A stretch of 64,000 nucleotides of DNA from Rhizobium esperanzae (GCF_014197615.1 NZ_JACIFY010000004.1:248001-312000); one strand, 5' to 3'. Positions 34,461 to 43,469 are shown, counted from the stretch's first letter. Made by a program: numbers and translations. The notes: generated by a model from the letters alone, not told the origin.

Positions 34461-36261
34461 TGGCGGCTTTGCGTTTTGGTGCAGCGTCGGCCATGATCGC
34501 GCCCACGCACGCCTTCATTTTTGCGACAGACACTGCATTGCCGATTTGCTTGATCTGCTCGGTTTTCGTGCCGGCAAACTCATAGGTGAATTCTTCCGTG
34601 GTGAAGCCCATGGCGGCGGCCAGTTCATGCGGCTCCAGCATGCGGAATAGGATATCGAACTCAGGCCCGGGCTCGACGAGATTGACATGGCCAGTGGCGG
34701 CGATCGTCGGAGTTGGCTGGCCGATGTCATGGATGCGCGGCGCCTGGCCTTCCCGCTCTCCGAACTGCGCGGCGATGAATGCCAGTTCACCCCGGTTTGC
34801 AGTCGTCAACGTTGGAAGCGGATCGTTGTCGACATTGCGGGCACGGTTGCTGCTGTCCGAATGGGTGATTGGAACTACCATCCCGAACCGGCCCTTGCTG
34901 GTGATTGTCGGCAAGGTATCGTCAACGCTGTTGCAGGTCTCGCCAGAACCAGAGCCGTAATAGGGCGAGATGAGCGCGTGCGCGCCACCGGTCGGCGCCG
35001 TCGGAATTGGATCGCTGACGCCACGCGGTGAACCGCCTGATGCTTGCGACAGAACGAACGGCTCAACAAGCATTGGCCTGGCGCACCCTGGCCGCTCGTC
35101 GTTCGCCGCTCCACCGGTCGTAATTGTCGGAAGAGGATCATTCGCCGAACGCGCCGCGCCGCTGTTGTGCTGCGAAAGCACCATCGGTTCCGCAAGCCAG
35201 ACGCCGCCCTTTGTGTCCAGCGTTGGGATCAGACCTTCCGAGACGCCCTCGGCCTTGTTGCCTTTGCGCCCGTTCATGATGATGGGCTCGGCAACGGCGA
35301 TATGGCTTGCGGCCGACGTTATGGTTGGCAGTGGAACGGCTGCACTTCCAGGCGATGTCGCCTTCTTCATGTTGACGATGACAGGCTCGGCAAGTGCGAT
35401 ATGGGTGCCCCTCGCCGCTATCGTCGGAAGCGGCTGGTCCATCCCTTGGGCGGACATGTGATTGCGCAGGATGACGAGATAAGGCTCCGGCCAACCGAAC
35501 TTCTGGGCGCCGGCATAGATGCGCGCCAGGGTCTTCGGTGCGAGCGGTTTTTTGCGATTGAAGATTGATCGGCCCTTGATCTGCCAGTCGATGATCTCGC
35601 GTGCCGGGCGCCACGGTTTGACGCCAGAGAACAGGTCAGCATTCACCGCGTCGCGTTTCTTGTGCGTCGGCATGGGCCAGCGGATTTTGCGTCCATCGGA
35701 ACGGCCCATGAGGATAAATCTCTGGCGGGTGGTGGCATCGCCGTAGTCGGCCGCGTTGAGTTTGCGCCACTCCAGTTCGAAGCCTAGGCGTCGCAGCGTC
35801 TCCGTCCACGCGTGGAAATATTCACCCTTGCGCGATGCGATCGGTTTGCCAGTCTTCGCATTGACCGGGCCCCAGCCGATAAACTCCCATACGTTCTCGA
35901 TGATGATCCGCTTCACCCGCAGCTCGGTCAGCCAGGTGATGATGTGCCACGGATCGCTGCGCTGCTGGTCGCTGGTCGGCTTGCCGCCACGCGCTACTGA
36001 ATGGTGCGTGCAGGTGGGCGACGCCATAAGCAGGTCGAGATATCCTTCCGGCACGAGGATGTGCGGCCGCACAGTCGCTATGTCCTGGACGTAGTGTCGA
36101 GCCTCGCGGTGGTTGCGCTGATGAGTGTCGATCGCGACATCCCAATGGTTGACGCACACGAGCTCCATCTCGAGGCCGAGTTCGGCAAGAGCGCGCTGCG
36201 CCCCTGTCGACGATCCGCCGGCGCCGCATAGAAGATCAGCCACAAGCATTTTGCGAGCCAA
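34423..36261 (-). CDS. C5-cytosine DNA methyltransferase with repeat insertion
   Basis: 612 residues. Motif I DLLCGAGGSSTGA (9-21), catalytic motif IV SPTCTHHS (here P-T-C), motif VI ENVWEF and a C-terminal E-L-A-A-A-M-G-F. Between about 270 and 540 there are eight imperfect repeats of 25-45 residues (consensus DPLPTITTGG ... LVEPFVL). Probably protects phage DNA or marks it. Start is TTG 36261, with GAGGAGAAAACT in front. Ends with a C-terminal ANDN peptide. Confidence 0.88.
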   Translation of the reverse strand: MARKMLVADLLCGAGGSSTGAQRALAELGLEMELVCVNHWDVAIDTHQRNHREARHYVQDIATVRPHILVPEGYLDLLMASPTCTHHSVARGGKPTSDQQRSDPWHIITWLTELRVKRIIIENVWEFIGWGPVNAKTGKPIASRKGEYFHAWTETLRRLGFELEWRKLNAADYGDATTRQRFILMGRSDGRKIRWPMPTHKKRDAVNADLFSGVKPWRPAREIIDWQIKGRSIFNRKKPLAPKTLARIYAGAQKFGWPEPYLVILRNHMSAQGMDQPLPTIAARGTHIALAEPVIVNMKKATSPGSAAVPLPTITSAASHIAVAEPIIMNGRKGNKAEGVSEGLIPTLDTKGGVWLAEPMVLSQHNSGAARSANDPLPTITTGGAANDERPGCARPMLVEPFVLSQASGGSPRGVSDPIPTAPTGGAHALISPYYGSGSGETCNSVDDTLPTITSKGRFGMVVPITHSDSSNRARNVDNDPLPTLTTANRGELAFIAAQFGEREGQAPRIHDIGQPTPTIAATGHVNLVEPGPEFDILFRMLEPHELAAAMGFTTEEFTYEFAGTKTEQIKQIGNAVSVAKMKACVGAIMADAAPKRKAANDNIPEISIAAA

Positions 36262-36324
36262 AGTTTTCTCCTCAGATTTGTGATGTTTCGGTCTTGCGCT
36301 GGTGAGGCGCGTATTCAGTGGTGG

Positions 36325-36693
36325 TTAGAAAGGTGCGCTGGCTAAAGCAGCCCGCAACGCACGCGCGCACCCCTCCCACGCTGCCTTCACCAACATCCTC
36401 TGATCAAGCTCGTCATAGACGGATAGCTCCGTGCCGATGCCGCGCTCCGCAATCCACTCACCAACCGCATCAACGCCGCCATCCAGGGCGGCGAGTTCGT
36501 AGTCATCGAGCCGGCGAATTTTCTTGTAGTCGTCGATCGCCACGATGCACCTCCGACACAAGTATTGGGGGTCGCCTTTTGGGTTGGGGTTGACGCCCAG
36601 CGCCACGGCTCGCATGCCGCAGCAAAAGCAGGTTGTGGGATCCCCGGCGGCGTCAACCGTCGGGGTGAATGCGGTTTTGGGCATGGTGGTCAT
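36325..36693 (-). CDS. Zinc-ribbon protein, DUF6511-like
   Basis: 122 residues. Cys pairs CFCC and CRRC (about 22-49) form a zinc ribbon, followed by an acidic helical part (DDYELAALDGGVDAVGEWI). Found between the two methyltransferase genes; ATGA overlap with the upstream stop. The DUF6511 label is from memory of the Cys pattern and is tentative. Confidence 0.55.
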   Translation of the reverse strand: MTTMPKTAFTPTVDAAGDPTTCFCCGMRAVALGVNPNPKGDPQYLCRRCIVAIDDYKKIRRLDDYELAALDGGVDAVGEWIAERGIGTELSVYDELDQRMLVKAAWEGCARALRAALASAPF

Positions 36694-37730
36694 GCTGCGG
36701 CCTTCGCAGGCGCGTTGTCATTGGCAGCTGCGAACAGGTCTGCCACCGGCTGATCTATGGTGCCGAGCGCTGCAATGTTCTTTGCGGCCTGGCGGAAGTA
36801 GGACGGCTTCAATTCGAAGCCTACGCCGCGCCTGCCCATCTCGACGGCCGAATAGACCTCGCTGCCGATGCCAAGGAACGGCGTTAGAACCGTTTCGCCC
36901 GGCAAACTCCACAGATCGATGCATCGCTCGATGACGTCGAGTTGCAGCGGCGAGATATGCTGCTCGTCCTGCTCGTCGCGCGCCGACCGATATTGCAGCG
37001 TGCGCGTCTGGCGAATGTCGCTCCACACTGGCGAGGCGTAGCGCTGCCAGACAAAAACCGATCGCCACTGCTCGAAGCTCCATGGCGTGCGACCAGCGGC
37101 AATCGTCTCCGCGGCGTGCCGATCGTACGCCTCGCGGCTGACGTCTAGTGTTTCATCACCGACCCAGCAATCGAACATGCCATCAACCGGCTCCGGATTG
37201 TCGCCGGGCTTGCGGAAGGAAACGATATAGTCGGCAAGCCCCTGCCCGCTGATGCAGCTGTCCTTGGTGATCTGTTTGTGCAGCAGGCGGATCGATTTCG
37301 TGCGCTGCTGCGCAACGACGGGATCCTTCCAGATGCAAACTTCCGAATGGAAGATCCAGCCGGCGTCCTCGTAGGCGCGGATGATCTCGCCGCGGAAGTC
37401 GCGCATGCCGATGAAGCCGTTGCGTCTCTTGCTGGTCGGGAGCTGCATGCAATGAACGGAGTGGACCCTCCCCGGCTTCGTCACGCGCAGCAACTCCTGG
37501 ATCAGAAAGGCGTAGTGCTGCCAAAAGTCCTCGCCCTCGTTGTTGCTGATGTCGCGATCAGAGCTACTAAAGCGGTAAAGTCCTTCGAAGGGCGGCGAGT
37601 GAATGCCAAAGTGCACGCTGTCACCGGGGATCGCGCGGATCAACTCGCACGAGTCACCCTCGTAGATCGCGTAGTCGTCAGTGATGACTTGGTTAACGGC
37701 ATTGATGCCTGCGGTCACGGTATGGTTCAT
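36690..37730 (-). CDS. N4-cytosine/N6-adenine DNA methyltransferase
   Basis: 346 residues from ATG 37730, with GAGGG upstream. Beta-class order: catalytic SPPF at 45-48 near the N-terminus, and the SAM-binding motif (TPFLGIGSEVYSA, then GVGFELKPSYF) near the C-terminus. SPP[F/W/Y] allows N4-cytosine or N6-adenine methylation. There is no restriction partner nearby, so it is probably an anti-restriction or epigenetic mark. A homing endonuclease gene stands directly upstream (ATGA). Confidence 0.88.
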   Translation of the reverse strand: MNHTVTAGINAVNQVITDDYAIYEGDSCELIRAIPGDSVHFGIHSPPFEGLYRFSSSDRDISNNEGEDFWQHYAFLIQELLRVTKPGRVHSVHCMQLPTSKRRNGFIGMRDFRGEIIRAYEDAGWIFHSEVCIWKDPVVAQQRTKSIRLLHKQITKDSCISGQGLADYIVSFRKPGDNPEPVDGMFDCWVGDETLDVSREAYDRHAAETIAAGRTPWSFEQWRSVFVWQRYASPVWSDIRQTRTLQYRSARDEQDEQHISPLQLDVIERCIDLWSLPGETVLTPFLGIGSEVYSAVEMGRRGVGFELKPSYFRQAAKNIAALGTIDQPVADLFAAANDNAPAKAAA

Positions 37731-38215
37731 GATGCCCTCGCGAATTCTGGTTGGATACTGTTTGCGGCGCGCATGTACGCGTCGTGAGCCTTCTTCGGGT
37801 CCGTGTAGAGGCCGAGGTATCTCGACTTCCCATCGAGGTAGATTTGCGCAGACCATTTCTGTGCCTTCTTGTGCCAACTAACGCCCTTGAAGCCACTCGT
37901 GCTGTTCGACGCCAACTTTGCATTGAGGACGTTCTGCTGGTCTGTAGCAGGTCGCAGATTTGACCATCTGTTGTTCAGGCGATCACCGTCGGCATGGTCT
38001 ACTGTGTCTGGCGTCTCCTCGCCCATCCAAGTGAATGCCAGGCGGTGCGCGTAGAGCAGCTTTCCCCCGATCCCGATGACGATGTATCCGCTGAGATTGA
38101 TTGCCCCAGCATGGCGGCCAACAACCACTTTATTGCTAGTCTTCTTGGCCCAAGTGAAGATCCCCGTATCGGGATCGTAGTGCAGTATTTCCCGCAGTTG
38201 TTCAGTGGTGATCAA
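37727..38215 (-). CDS. HNH homing endonuclease with AP2 domain
   Basis: 162 residues: NUMOD4-like start (LHYDPDTGIFTWAKK), an HNH-type nuclease core (AHRLAFTWM, VDHADGDRLNNRWSNLRPAT), and an AP2 tail (GFKGVSW, W-S-A-Q-I, YLGLYTDPKKAHDAYMRAA). Inserted between helicase and methyltransferase genes, overlapping both by 4 nt (ATGA at each side). Confidence 0.88.
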   Translation of the reverse strand: MITTEQLREILHYDPDTGIFTWAKKTSNKVVVGRHAGAINLSGYIVIGIGGKLLYAHRLAFTWMGEETPDTVDHADGDRLNNRWSNLRPATDQQNVLNAKLASNSTSGFKGVSWHKKAQKWSAQIYLDGKSRYLGLYTDPKKAHDAYMRAANSIQPEFARAS

Positions 38216-39630
38216 AGCTCACATCCTAGCCATGTTGGGATCTGCATCGGGATTTTCGGATCGTAGCTTGCCTTCTCGCGCGCCTGCGCATTGATGGCTG
38301 CCTTGGTGATGTTGGCAGTGTGGAGCACCATCGCTGCCGCCATGCGGTCTGCATCCGCCTCCTTGCGCTTCAGGTTGGCGACGACAGCGCCCTCGGTCTC
38401 CGCCGCAATGAAATGCGCCGTGACTTCGTTCTGCTGTCCGAAACGCCAGAACCGGCGCACCGCCTGATAAACCTGTTCGAAGCTGTCATTGAGGCCGACA
38501 AAACCGGTATCGGCGCAGTGCTGCCAGTTCATGCCGAAACCGGCGATCGACGGCTTGGTGACGAGAACGCGGATGCGCCCCTCGCTGAAGTCGATCAGCT
38601 TCCGCTCTTTGACGTCTTCCTTGTCAGAGCCGCGCACTTCGACGGCGCCTGGAATGGCGGCTGTCAGCGCTTCGCTTTCGGCATTGAGGTTGCACCACCA
38701 GACGAACGGCCGATCGGTTGGTGTCAGGCTGGCCGCATGCGCGACACGATCGCCGACGCTATCGCGACGAGCCTTGATGCGTTCCTGCAACGTGGATGCA
38801 CGGCCACCGACCAGATCAGCGGTGTCAACCGGCATTGTCACCGTATGGTGAATTTGATGCAGCGCCGGCAGTTGGTAGGCGCCATCGTCATATCCGAGAT
38901 CCGACGGCTTGCGCAGCATGATGGCCCACGACGCCATCCAACGCCAGAAGTCGTTTTCGGCATGACCTTTCAGCCGCCACTTCTGCGTCTCGCCGCCATC
39001 ATGCGCGAAGAATGTGGCGAGCATATCCGAATAGGACATGATGCCGAGGAATTCTGCATGGTTGCCGAGCTCCATGAAGTCGTTCGGCGCCGGCGTTGCG
39101 GTTGCCGCAAGCCGGAACGGAATGCCGTGGCACGCCTCAACCAGTTCATTGCGGTAGTGGCCGGACTCGGACTTAAGAATGCTGCTCTCGTCGAGGATCA
39201 CGCCGGCGAACCGATCAAGATTGAAATGCTCGATCTTCTGATAGTTGGTGATGTTGATGCCCGGGCCTACGTCGGATTGGGACCGAACATGGCGCGCCGG
39301 AATGCCGAACTTCTCCGCCTCGCGCACCATCTGCGCGGCGACGGCCAACGGCGCGAAGTGCAGTATGTCGCCCTGCGTGGCGGCGCTGACGGCCTGACCC
39401 CATGACAATTCCATGAGGCTCTTGCCGAGACCTGTTCCGGCAAACAGAGCCGCACGGCCGCGCTTTAGCGCCCATGTGACGATGTCGCGCTGGAATGGAA
39501 AAAGAACCGATGGCAGTTCTGGAATCTCGGTTAGACCAGTCGGCGGATCCAGGATCGCCTTTCTGGCCAGGAACGCGGCGTATGCGTCCGCCTGCGCCGA
39601 TGGCGCGATGTTCTGGGTCATAATGCCCAT
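38212..39630 (-). CDS. SNF2/DEAD-type helicase
   Basis: 472 residues. Superfamily 2 motifs: Q-rich PFQRDIVTWALKRGRAALFAGTGLGKS (Walker A), VILDESSILK (motif II DES), LAATATPAPNDF (motif III), and QVYQAVRRFWRFGQ (motif VI). ATP-driven translocase, probably for replication or recombination. Sits with the methyltransferases. AGGAGAC precedes the start (39630; a second ATG at 39621 is possible). Confidence 0.85.
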   Translation of the reverse strand: MGIMTQNIAPSAQADAYAAFLARKAILDPPTGLTEIPELPSVLFPFQRDIVTWALKRGRAALFAGTGLGKSLMELSWGQAVSAATQGDILHFAPLAVAAQMVREAEKFGIPARHVRSQSDVGPGINITNYQKIEHFNLDRFAGVILDESSILKSESGHYRNELVEACHGIPFRLAATATPAPNDFMELGNHAEFLGIMSYSDMLATFFAHDGGETQKWRLKGHAENDFWRWMASWAIMLRKPSDLGYDDGAYQLPALHQIHHTVTMPVDTADLVGGRASTLQERIKARRDSVGDRVAHAASLTPTDRPFVWWCNLNAESEALTAAIPGAVEVRGSDKEDVKERKLIDFSEGRIRVLVTKPSIAGFGMNWQHCADTGFVGLNDSFEQVYQAVRRFWRFGQQNEVTAHFIAAETEGAVVANLKRKEADADRMAAAMVLHTANITKAAINAQAREKASYDPKIPMQIPTWLGCEL

Positions 39631-39661
39631 TGGCTATTGTCTCCTCAGACTGTGGTGCGTC

Positions 39662-39682
39662 CCGCGCGTTGGTGGCGCGCGG
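39662..39682 (-). repeat. TTGGTGG-loop hairpin before the helicase
   Basis: CCGCGCG / CGCGCGG stem of 7 bp with loop TTGGTGG, 32 nt upstream of the helicase start and also upstream of the rightward gene at 39727. One of three hairpins with TTGGTNG loops in the phage. Confidence 0.5.
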
Positions 39683-39726
39683 TATGGTGTATGTTATGGT
39701 GGCGTTCACTCAACGAAAGGCCGGCG

Positions 39727-40020
39727 ATGACACCGTTTCAATCGAGAAAGCTAAAAAAATCATTCGCTTCGCGGCATGCATTTATAGACAAGCCAGAGCC
39801 GTTCAACGTCAAGGTTATGTCATGGCCGGCGCCATGGAATGGATCGGACGAGTACATCAATTTCGCGTTCGATATCGGCAGGAAGGTGAACGAAGAAATC
39901 ATTCACCTTCGAATTCACAAGTCCGATTACTCTGAGATCATGAAAACCATGCTGAATATTGATCGCGAGGCCACGATCAAAGCGTTTGCCGAAGCAATAC
40001 TCTCAGTGCCGCCAGACTGA
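39727..40020 (+). CDS. Plus-strand small protein (moron candidate)
   Basis: 97 residues from ATG 39727 (GAAAGG 6 nt upstream), lying against the direction of the early operon. Basic N-terminus, then NVKVMSWPAPWNG and DYSEIMKTMLNIDREATIKAFAEAILSVP, an ordinary folded-protein composition. Its stop touches the stop of the convergent Gp157 gene. A weak promoter may lie at about 39670-39700. No family recognised. Confidence 0.6.
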   Translation: MTPFQSRKLKKSFASRHAFIDKPEPFNVKVMSWPAPWNGSDEYINFAFDIGRKVNEEIIHLRIHKSDYSEIMKTMLNIDREATIKAFAEAILSVPPD

Positions 40021-40548
40021 TCAAGCCGCCCTCACCGAAATCGTATCGTCTCCGGTCTTGATCTGCGCGCCTTTGACCTTCTTACCGGCATCGAGCGCTT
40101 CTTTAATGAGCCCCTTATCCGGCGTCTTCACGACCTTGAGGAAGCGCGCCGGCACTGCGGCCTCGTCTGTGATTTCGACGCTGTCACGGCCTTTGGTGAT
40201 GGAGATAGTTGCTTCGGTCAGCGGCACTTTGGGCAGGCCGGCCGCTTTCAGAAGACGCAGCATGAGCGCGCGCATCGCGGCCTGCCGGCGCTCCTGGCGC
40301 TTCTTGCGGGCGTCGAGCTCGTCTGCTCGCTTCTTGATGGCGGCAATCATGGAGTTGGCCTCACGCTCCTGCGCCAGCAGCTTGCCGAGCACTTCGTAGG
40401 CGTTGGTCTGGCCTTCGATGGTGTCGGCGCGGAGCGTATCGTCTTCGGCAAGCTCTGGGAATGCGGCCAGCATGTCAGCGAAAGCGGCCTCGAGATCGGC
40501 GACGTCGACGGCGAGAAATCTGGTGTTGTCGTTTGCGGGTTTGGTCAT
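40021..40548 (-). CDS. Siphovirus Gp157-like protein
   Basis: 175 residues. Helical coiled-coil N-terminal two thirds (RADELDARKKRQERRQAAMRALMLRLL) and a beta-rich C-terminal domain (TISITKGRDSVEITDEAAVPARFLKVVKTPDKGLIKEALDAGKKVKGAQI). This C-terminal pattern is typical of Gp157 proteins, reported in some phages to confer superinfection resistance. Begins with a PANDN motif. Confidence 0.85.
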   Translation of the reverse strand: MTKPANDNTRFLAVDVADLEAAFADMLAAFPELAEDDTLRADTIEGQTNAYEVLGKLLAQEREANSMIAAIKKRADELDARKKRQERRQAAMRALMLRLLKAAGLPKVPLTEATISITKGRDSVEITDEAAVPARFLKVVKTPDKGLIKEALDAGKKVKGAQIKTGDDTISVRAA

Positions 40549-40730
40549 GCGGACACCACGCGGTACCTAGCAACGTCACGATCATTCCGCGTGCTCCAGC
40601 GGATTTCATCGCTGTATTCTTCATACCGCATGCCGTTCTTGAGGATTACCTCAAGCAGCACCTCGTCAGCGACAGGCTGCTTGCCGCCGGCCCATTCAAT
40701 CCAGCCGGTCTCGGCTCTTCTCTCGCTCAT
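40545..40730 (-). CDS. Small unknown early protein
   Basis: 61 residues from ATG 40730, behind a GAGGAGAC cassette. Pattern GWIEWAGGKQPVADEVLLEV, then EIRWSTRNDRDVARYRV, of a common phage family whose members contain W-x-G-G-x-x-P and end in YRV. Stop overlaps the Gp157 start. Confidence 0.65.
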   Translation of the reverse strand: MSERRAETGWIEWAGGKQPVADEVLLEVILKNGMRYEEYSDEIRWSTRNDRDVARYRVVSA

Positions 40731-40779
40731 TTCAGTCTCCTCACGTGGTGGTGTTGTGGTTGTCGCGCTAGTTGGGCGC

Positions 40780-41280
40780 TTAGGATTTCGCCCAAAGGGC
40801 AACGTCATCAAAATGCACAGGCATAAAACCGATGCTTTCGACGGACATATCGCGATGGAAGCCCTCAAGCCCCTCAAGGTTGCCGTGAACGTGCCCATGC
40901 AAATTCTTGGTGCCGTGCCGCAACTGGTCGAATCGCATCGGAATGTGAGATGCAGTGAAACCTTCGTCACGGAATTGCCGCCACAGCGCGATGCGCTGAA
41001 AGATCCCCGCCGCCGCAAGAGACGGAATGTCGTCGTGATTTCCGACAATTAGGCGGATAGCGCCATTGAGCTTCGGACGCACGCGCTTTGCATCTTCGGT
41101 CTTCCAGGCAAAATCGCCCAAGTGATAGACGAGATCCTGCGGCTTTACCGCCGAATTCCAGTTCTCAATAATCACTTCTTCCATCTCGCCCACCGATGAG
41201 AACTGCGGCCTACAATAGGTGATGATATTGTTGTGACCAAAGTGGGTATCACTTATGAACCATACATTTCTTGCCGTCAC
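40780..41280 (-). CDS. Calcineurin-like phosphoesterase
   Basis: 166 residues with all metal motifs: D11-T-H13, GD56, GNH (81-82 N,H) and HGHVH (128-132). The compact single domain resembles small phage and bacterial phosphodiesterases. Start GTG 41280, with GGAGAC upstream. Behind its own operator (41328-41344). Substrate unknown; nucleotide or DNA-end processing possible. Confidence 0.85.
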   Translation of the reverse strand: MTARNVWFISDTHFGHNNIITYCRPQFSSVGEMEEVIIENWNSAVKPQDLVYHLGDFAWKTEDAKRVRPKLNGAIRLIVGNHDDIPSLAAAGIFQRIALWRQFRDEGFTASHIPMRFDQLRHGTKNLHGHVHGNLEGLEGFHRDMSVESIGFMPVHFDDVALWAKS

Positions 41281-41327
41281 TGGCGTCTCCTCACGTGGTG
41301 TAATTTGGTAGCCTCACCGTGGTGTAA

Positions 41328-41344
41328 ATTTACAAATTTGTCAA
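41328..41344 (-). promoter_or_regulatory. ACAAATTTGT operator before the phosphoesterase gene
   Basis: Palindrome at 41332-41341, flanked as TTTACAAATTTGTCAA. Minus-strand TTGACA at 41344-41339, no good -10 at 17 nt (CACGGT). It lies 3 nt behind the helicase stop and about 50 nt before the phosphoesterase gene, within the long early operon. Confidence 0.55.
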
Positions 41345-41346
41345 TC

Positions 41347-43125
41347 TCAGAACTGGATATCGTCGTCCAATTCCCACCGCTCGGCATAGCTGCGATTGTC
41401 GTTTGCCGGGGCCTGCACCCGCTCCACGCGCTCGCCGACAACATGCGAAACCACATCCCAATATCGATCTCGCGGCTTGACCATGATTTCGGCGGTCTCG
41501 GCGAGCTCGTCCTGGCGCTCCAGCCACTCGATCGGCGTTTTCGGGAACGGCCGCTGGCCGCCATGCGCCAGCCAGTATCGATCGGCCTTTGACTTGGCAA
41601 AACCGGTGTGCTGCGGACAGACCCACTCGTTGATTGCGGTCATCCCGACCATGTAGGTGACCTTGACCGATGGCGGCTTGTCACCCTTGCCTTCGTGGAA
41701 GCGGAACGTTCTGCTACTCACCGTGCGCGGCTCTGGCTCAACCGTCGTCATGATCGGGACGTCCGCCGCGTGTGCCGCGATCTTCGGGCTGTCGTCGATA
41801 TCGAACTCATACGAGCAGCAAGGGCATGTGCGCGCTGACGCATGCACCTTCTCGCCGCAGCCGACGCGGCCATGCTTGTCTTCGCTCTCGAGCGGGCAGA
41901 TCTTGATTGGCGCCTCGCCATCGCCGCTGCCAGGCTCTTTCGGCTGCACCATGTCTACCGGGCCATGTTTGTCGACGAGACCGGCGAAATCGAGCACCAG
42001 GCAAGACGGCTTCGGCCCGGCCGCGATAGCTGCGCGCCGCTCCTCCGGCGTGTCCAGCGACATTCCCGGAGCGTAGAGCACACGCGTGCCGCGGCCGGCC
42101 ATCTGCAGATACAGCGACGCCGAGAGCGTCGGTCGCAGGAAGGCCAGCAGATCGACGCCCTTATGGTTGAAGCCCGTCGTCAGCACCGAATTGTTCGTCA
42201 AGGCGCGGATTCGGTAGGCCTTGAAGTCCTCGATAATGCGCCGGCGCTCTTCCTTCGGCGTCTCGCCGCTGATCATTTCACACGATACGCCACGCGAGCG
42301 GATTTCGTCGCGCACGTGCTCCGCATGCTCGACGCCAGAGCAGAAGCAGAGCCATGACCGCTTGTCCGCGCCCTTGGCCACGATCTCATCGACAGCCGAG
42401 CGCGTGACGTCCAGCTTGTCTACTGCGGCTTGCAGCGCCGACTGCTTGTAGTCGCCGCCCTGCCGGCCGACGCCCTTGGTGCTGAGCTCTATCGCGGTAT
42501 GTTTCGAAGACAGTGGCGCCAGGTAGCCGTCGCGCACGCCGTCGGCTATGCCGTAGGTGTAGACGACACGATCGAACATGCGATCGTCGCCCTCGTCGAG
42601 CCGGCCACTGTCAAGGCGAAAGGGCGTAGCCGTGAGGCCCACGATCTTCAAATCCGGATTGAGTTCGCGCAGCGCGGCAAAGAACTTACCGTACATGGTG
42701 TTGCTGTTCTTCGGAATGAGGTGGCACTCGTCGACCAGGACGATGTCGATCGGCTTCCTGGCAACGCGCTCATTTGCCGCCACGTCACAGATCAGGTCAG
42801 CCTTGTCCCAAACCGTCTGGATCCCGGCAAAGATGATCTGGCTGCGCGCGTCGCGCCGATTGAGGCCGGCGCTGAAGATGCCAGCCGGCGCGAACGGCCA
42901 GATGCCGATGAGCTCGAGGAAGTTTTGCTCGATCAATTCCGCGACGTGCGTCACTACCATGATCCGCATGTCCGGCCAGCCCTCGACAAGTTGCTGGATG
43001 ACGGTGGCCATGACCATGCTCTTGCCGGTTCCGGTCGCGAGATCGATCAGCGGGTTGCCGGCCTCTTCGCGCCAATAATCGAACAGCGCCGCAACGCTGT
43101 CCTCTTGGTAATAGCGCAGGGGCAT
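41347..43125 (-). CDS. Superfamily 2 DNA helicase
   Basis: 592 residues from ATG 43125 (GAGGAGG upstream; ATG shares its A with the previous stop). Helicase motifs: LRYYQEDSVAALF, LATGTGKSMV (Walker A), LVDECHLI (DECH box), GLTATPFR, and QMAGRGTRV (motif VI). A Cys4 zinc knuckle (CG-C-CC) at about 415-440 and a C-terminal domain ending ANDNRSYAERW. UvsW/RecG-like phage helicase role in fork or recombination processing (inference). Confidence 0.88.
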   Translation of the reverse strand: MPLRYYQEDSVAALFDYWREEAGNPLIDLATGTGKSMVMATVIQQLVEGWPDMRIMVVTHVAELIEQNFLELIGIWPFAPAGIFSAGLNRRDARSQIIFAGIQTVWDKADLICDVAANERVARKPIDIVLVDECHLIPKNSNTMYGKFFAALRELNPDLKIVGLTATPFRLDSGRLDEGDDRMFDRVVYTYGIADGVRDGYLAPLSSKHTAIELSTKGVGRQGGDYKQSALQAAVDKLDVTRSAVDEIVAKGADKRSWLCFCSGVEHAEHVRDEIRSRGVSCEMISGETPKEERRRIIEDFKAYRIRALTNNSVLTTGFNHKGVDLLAFLRPTLSASLYLQMAGRGTRVLYAPGMSLDTPEERRAAIAAGPKPSCLVLDFAGLVDKHGPVDMVQPKEPGSGDGEAPIKICPLESEDKHGRVGCGEKVHASARTCPCCSYEFDIDDSPKIAAHAADVPIMTTVEPEPRTVSSRTFRFHEGKGDKPPSVKVTYMVGMTAINEWVCPQHTGFAKSKADRYWLAHGGQRPFPKTPIEWLERQDELAETAEIMVKPRDRYWDVVSHVVGERVERVQAPANDNRSYAERWELDDDIQF

Positions 43126-43469
43126 CAGCGCACCTCCTCGAACGAAATACCGGCCGCGATCAGCCTGCGGCGCATGTCCGCTGTGCCGCGGCCGCCAGGG
43201 AAAACCATGCCGTAGTCGGGCTTGCCATCGTCGATCATCCACTGATTCCGGATGCCGCCAGCAGCTTTACCCAAGTTGTCCCAGTCGGCCGGATACGGAT
43301 CCACGACGATTCCGCGACGTTGCGCCCAAGCCTTGGCTCGGACGTCCAAGCCGCGCGCCTCGCCCTCGATGAGTACAGACACAGGCTTGCGCTCGTGAAG
43401 CTCATCGAGCACTGCAAATATGCGCGCGGTCTCGCAGTAGTCTCGGCCGCCAGTTACTACTAGCCGCAT
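43125..43469 (-). CDS. SLOG-family protein (DUF2493)
   Basis: 114 residues. Rossmann-like VTGGRDYCETARIF, then LIEGEARGLDVRAKAWAQRRGI and VFPGGRGTADM: the GGR, G-x-x-x-G-x-D and PGG-GT motifs of the DUF2493/YspA-type SLOG nucleotide-binding proteins. Common in phages; probably binds a nucleotide ligand. TGATG coupling at start, and overlaps the helicase start. Confidence 0.82.
   Translation of the reverse strand: MRLVVTGGRDYCETARIFAVLDELHERKPVSVLIEGEARGLDVRAKAWAQRRGIVVDPYPADWDNLGKAAGGIRNQWMIDDGKPDYGMVFPGGRGTADMRRRLIAAGISFEEVR

Noticed and set aside
36270..36285. CAGATTTGTGA before the cytosine methyltransferase as an operator
   Set aside because: Left half-site differs from ACAAA; similarity can be by chance.
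40545..41048. 167-codon minus frame
   Set aside because: Only its last 61 codons, behind a GAGGAGAC site, look real; the rest is antisense-like sequence over the phosphoesterase gene.
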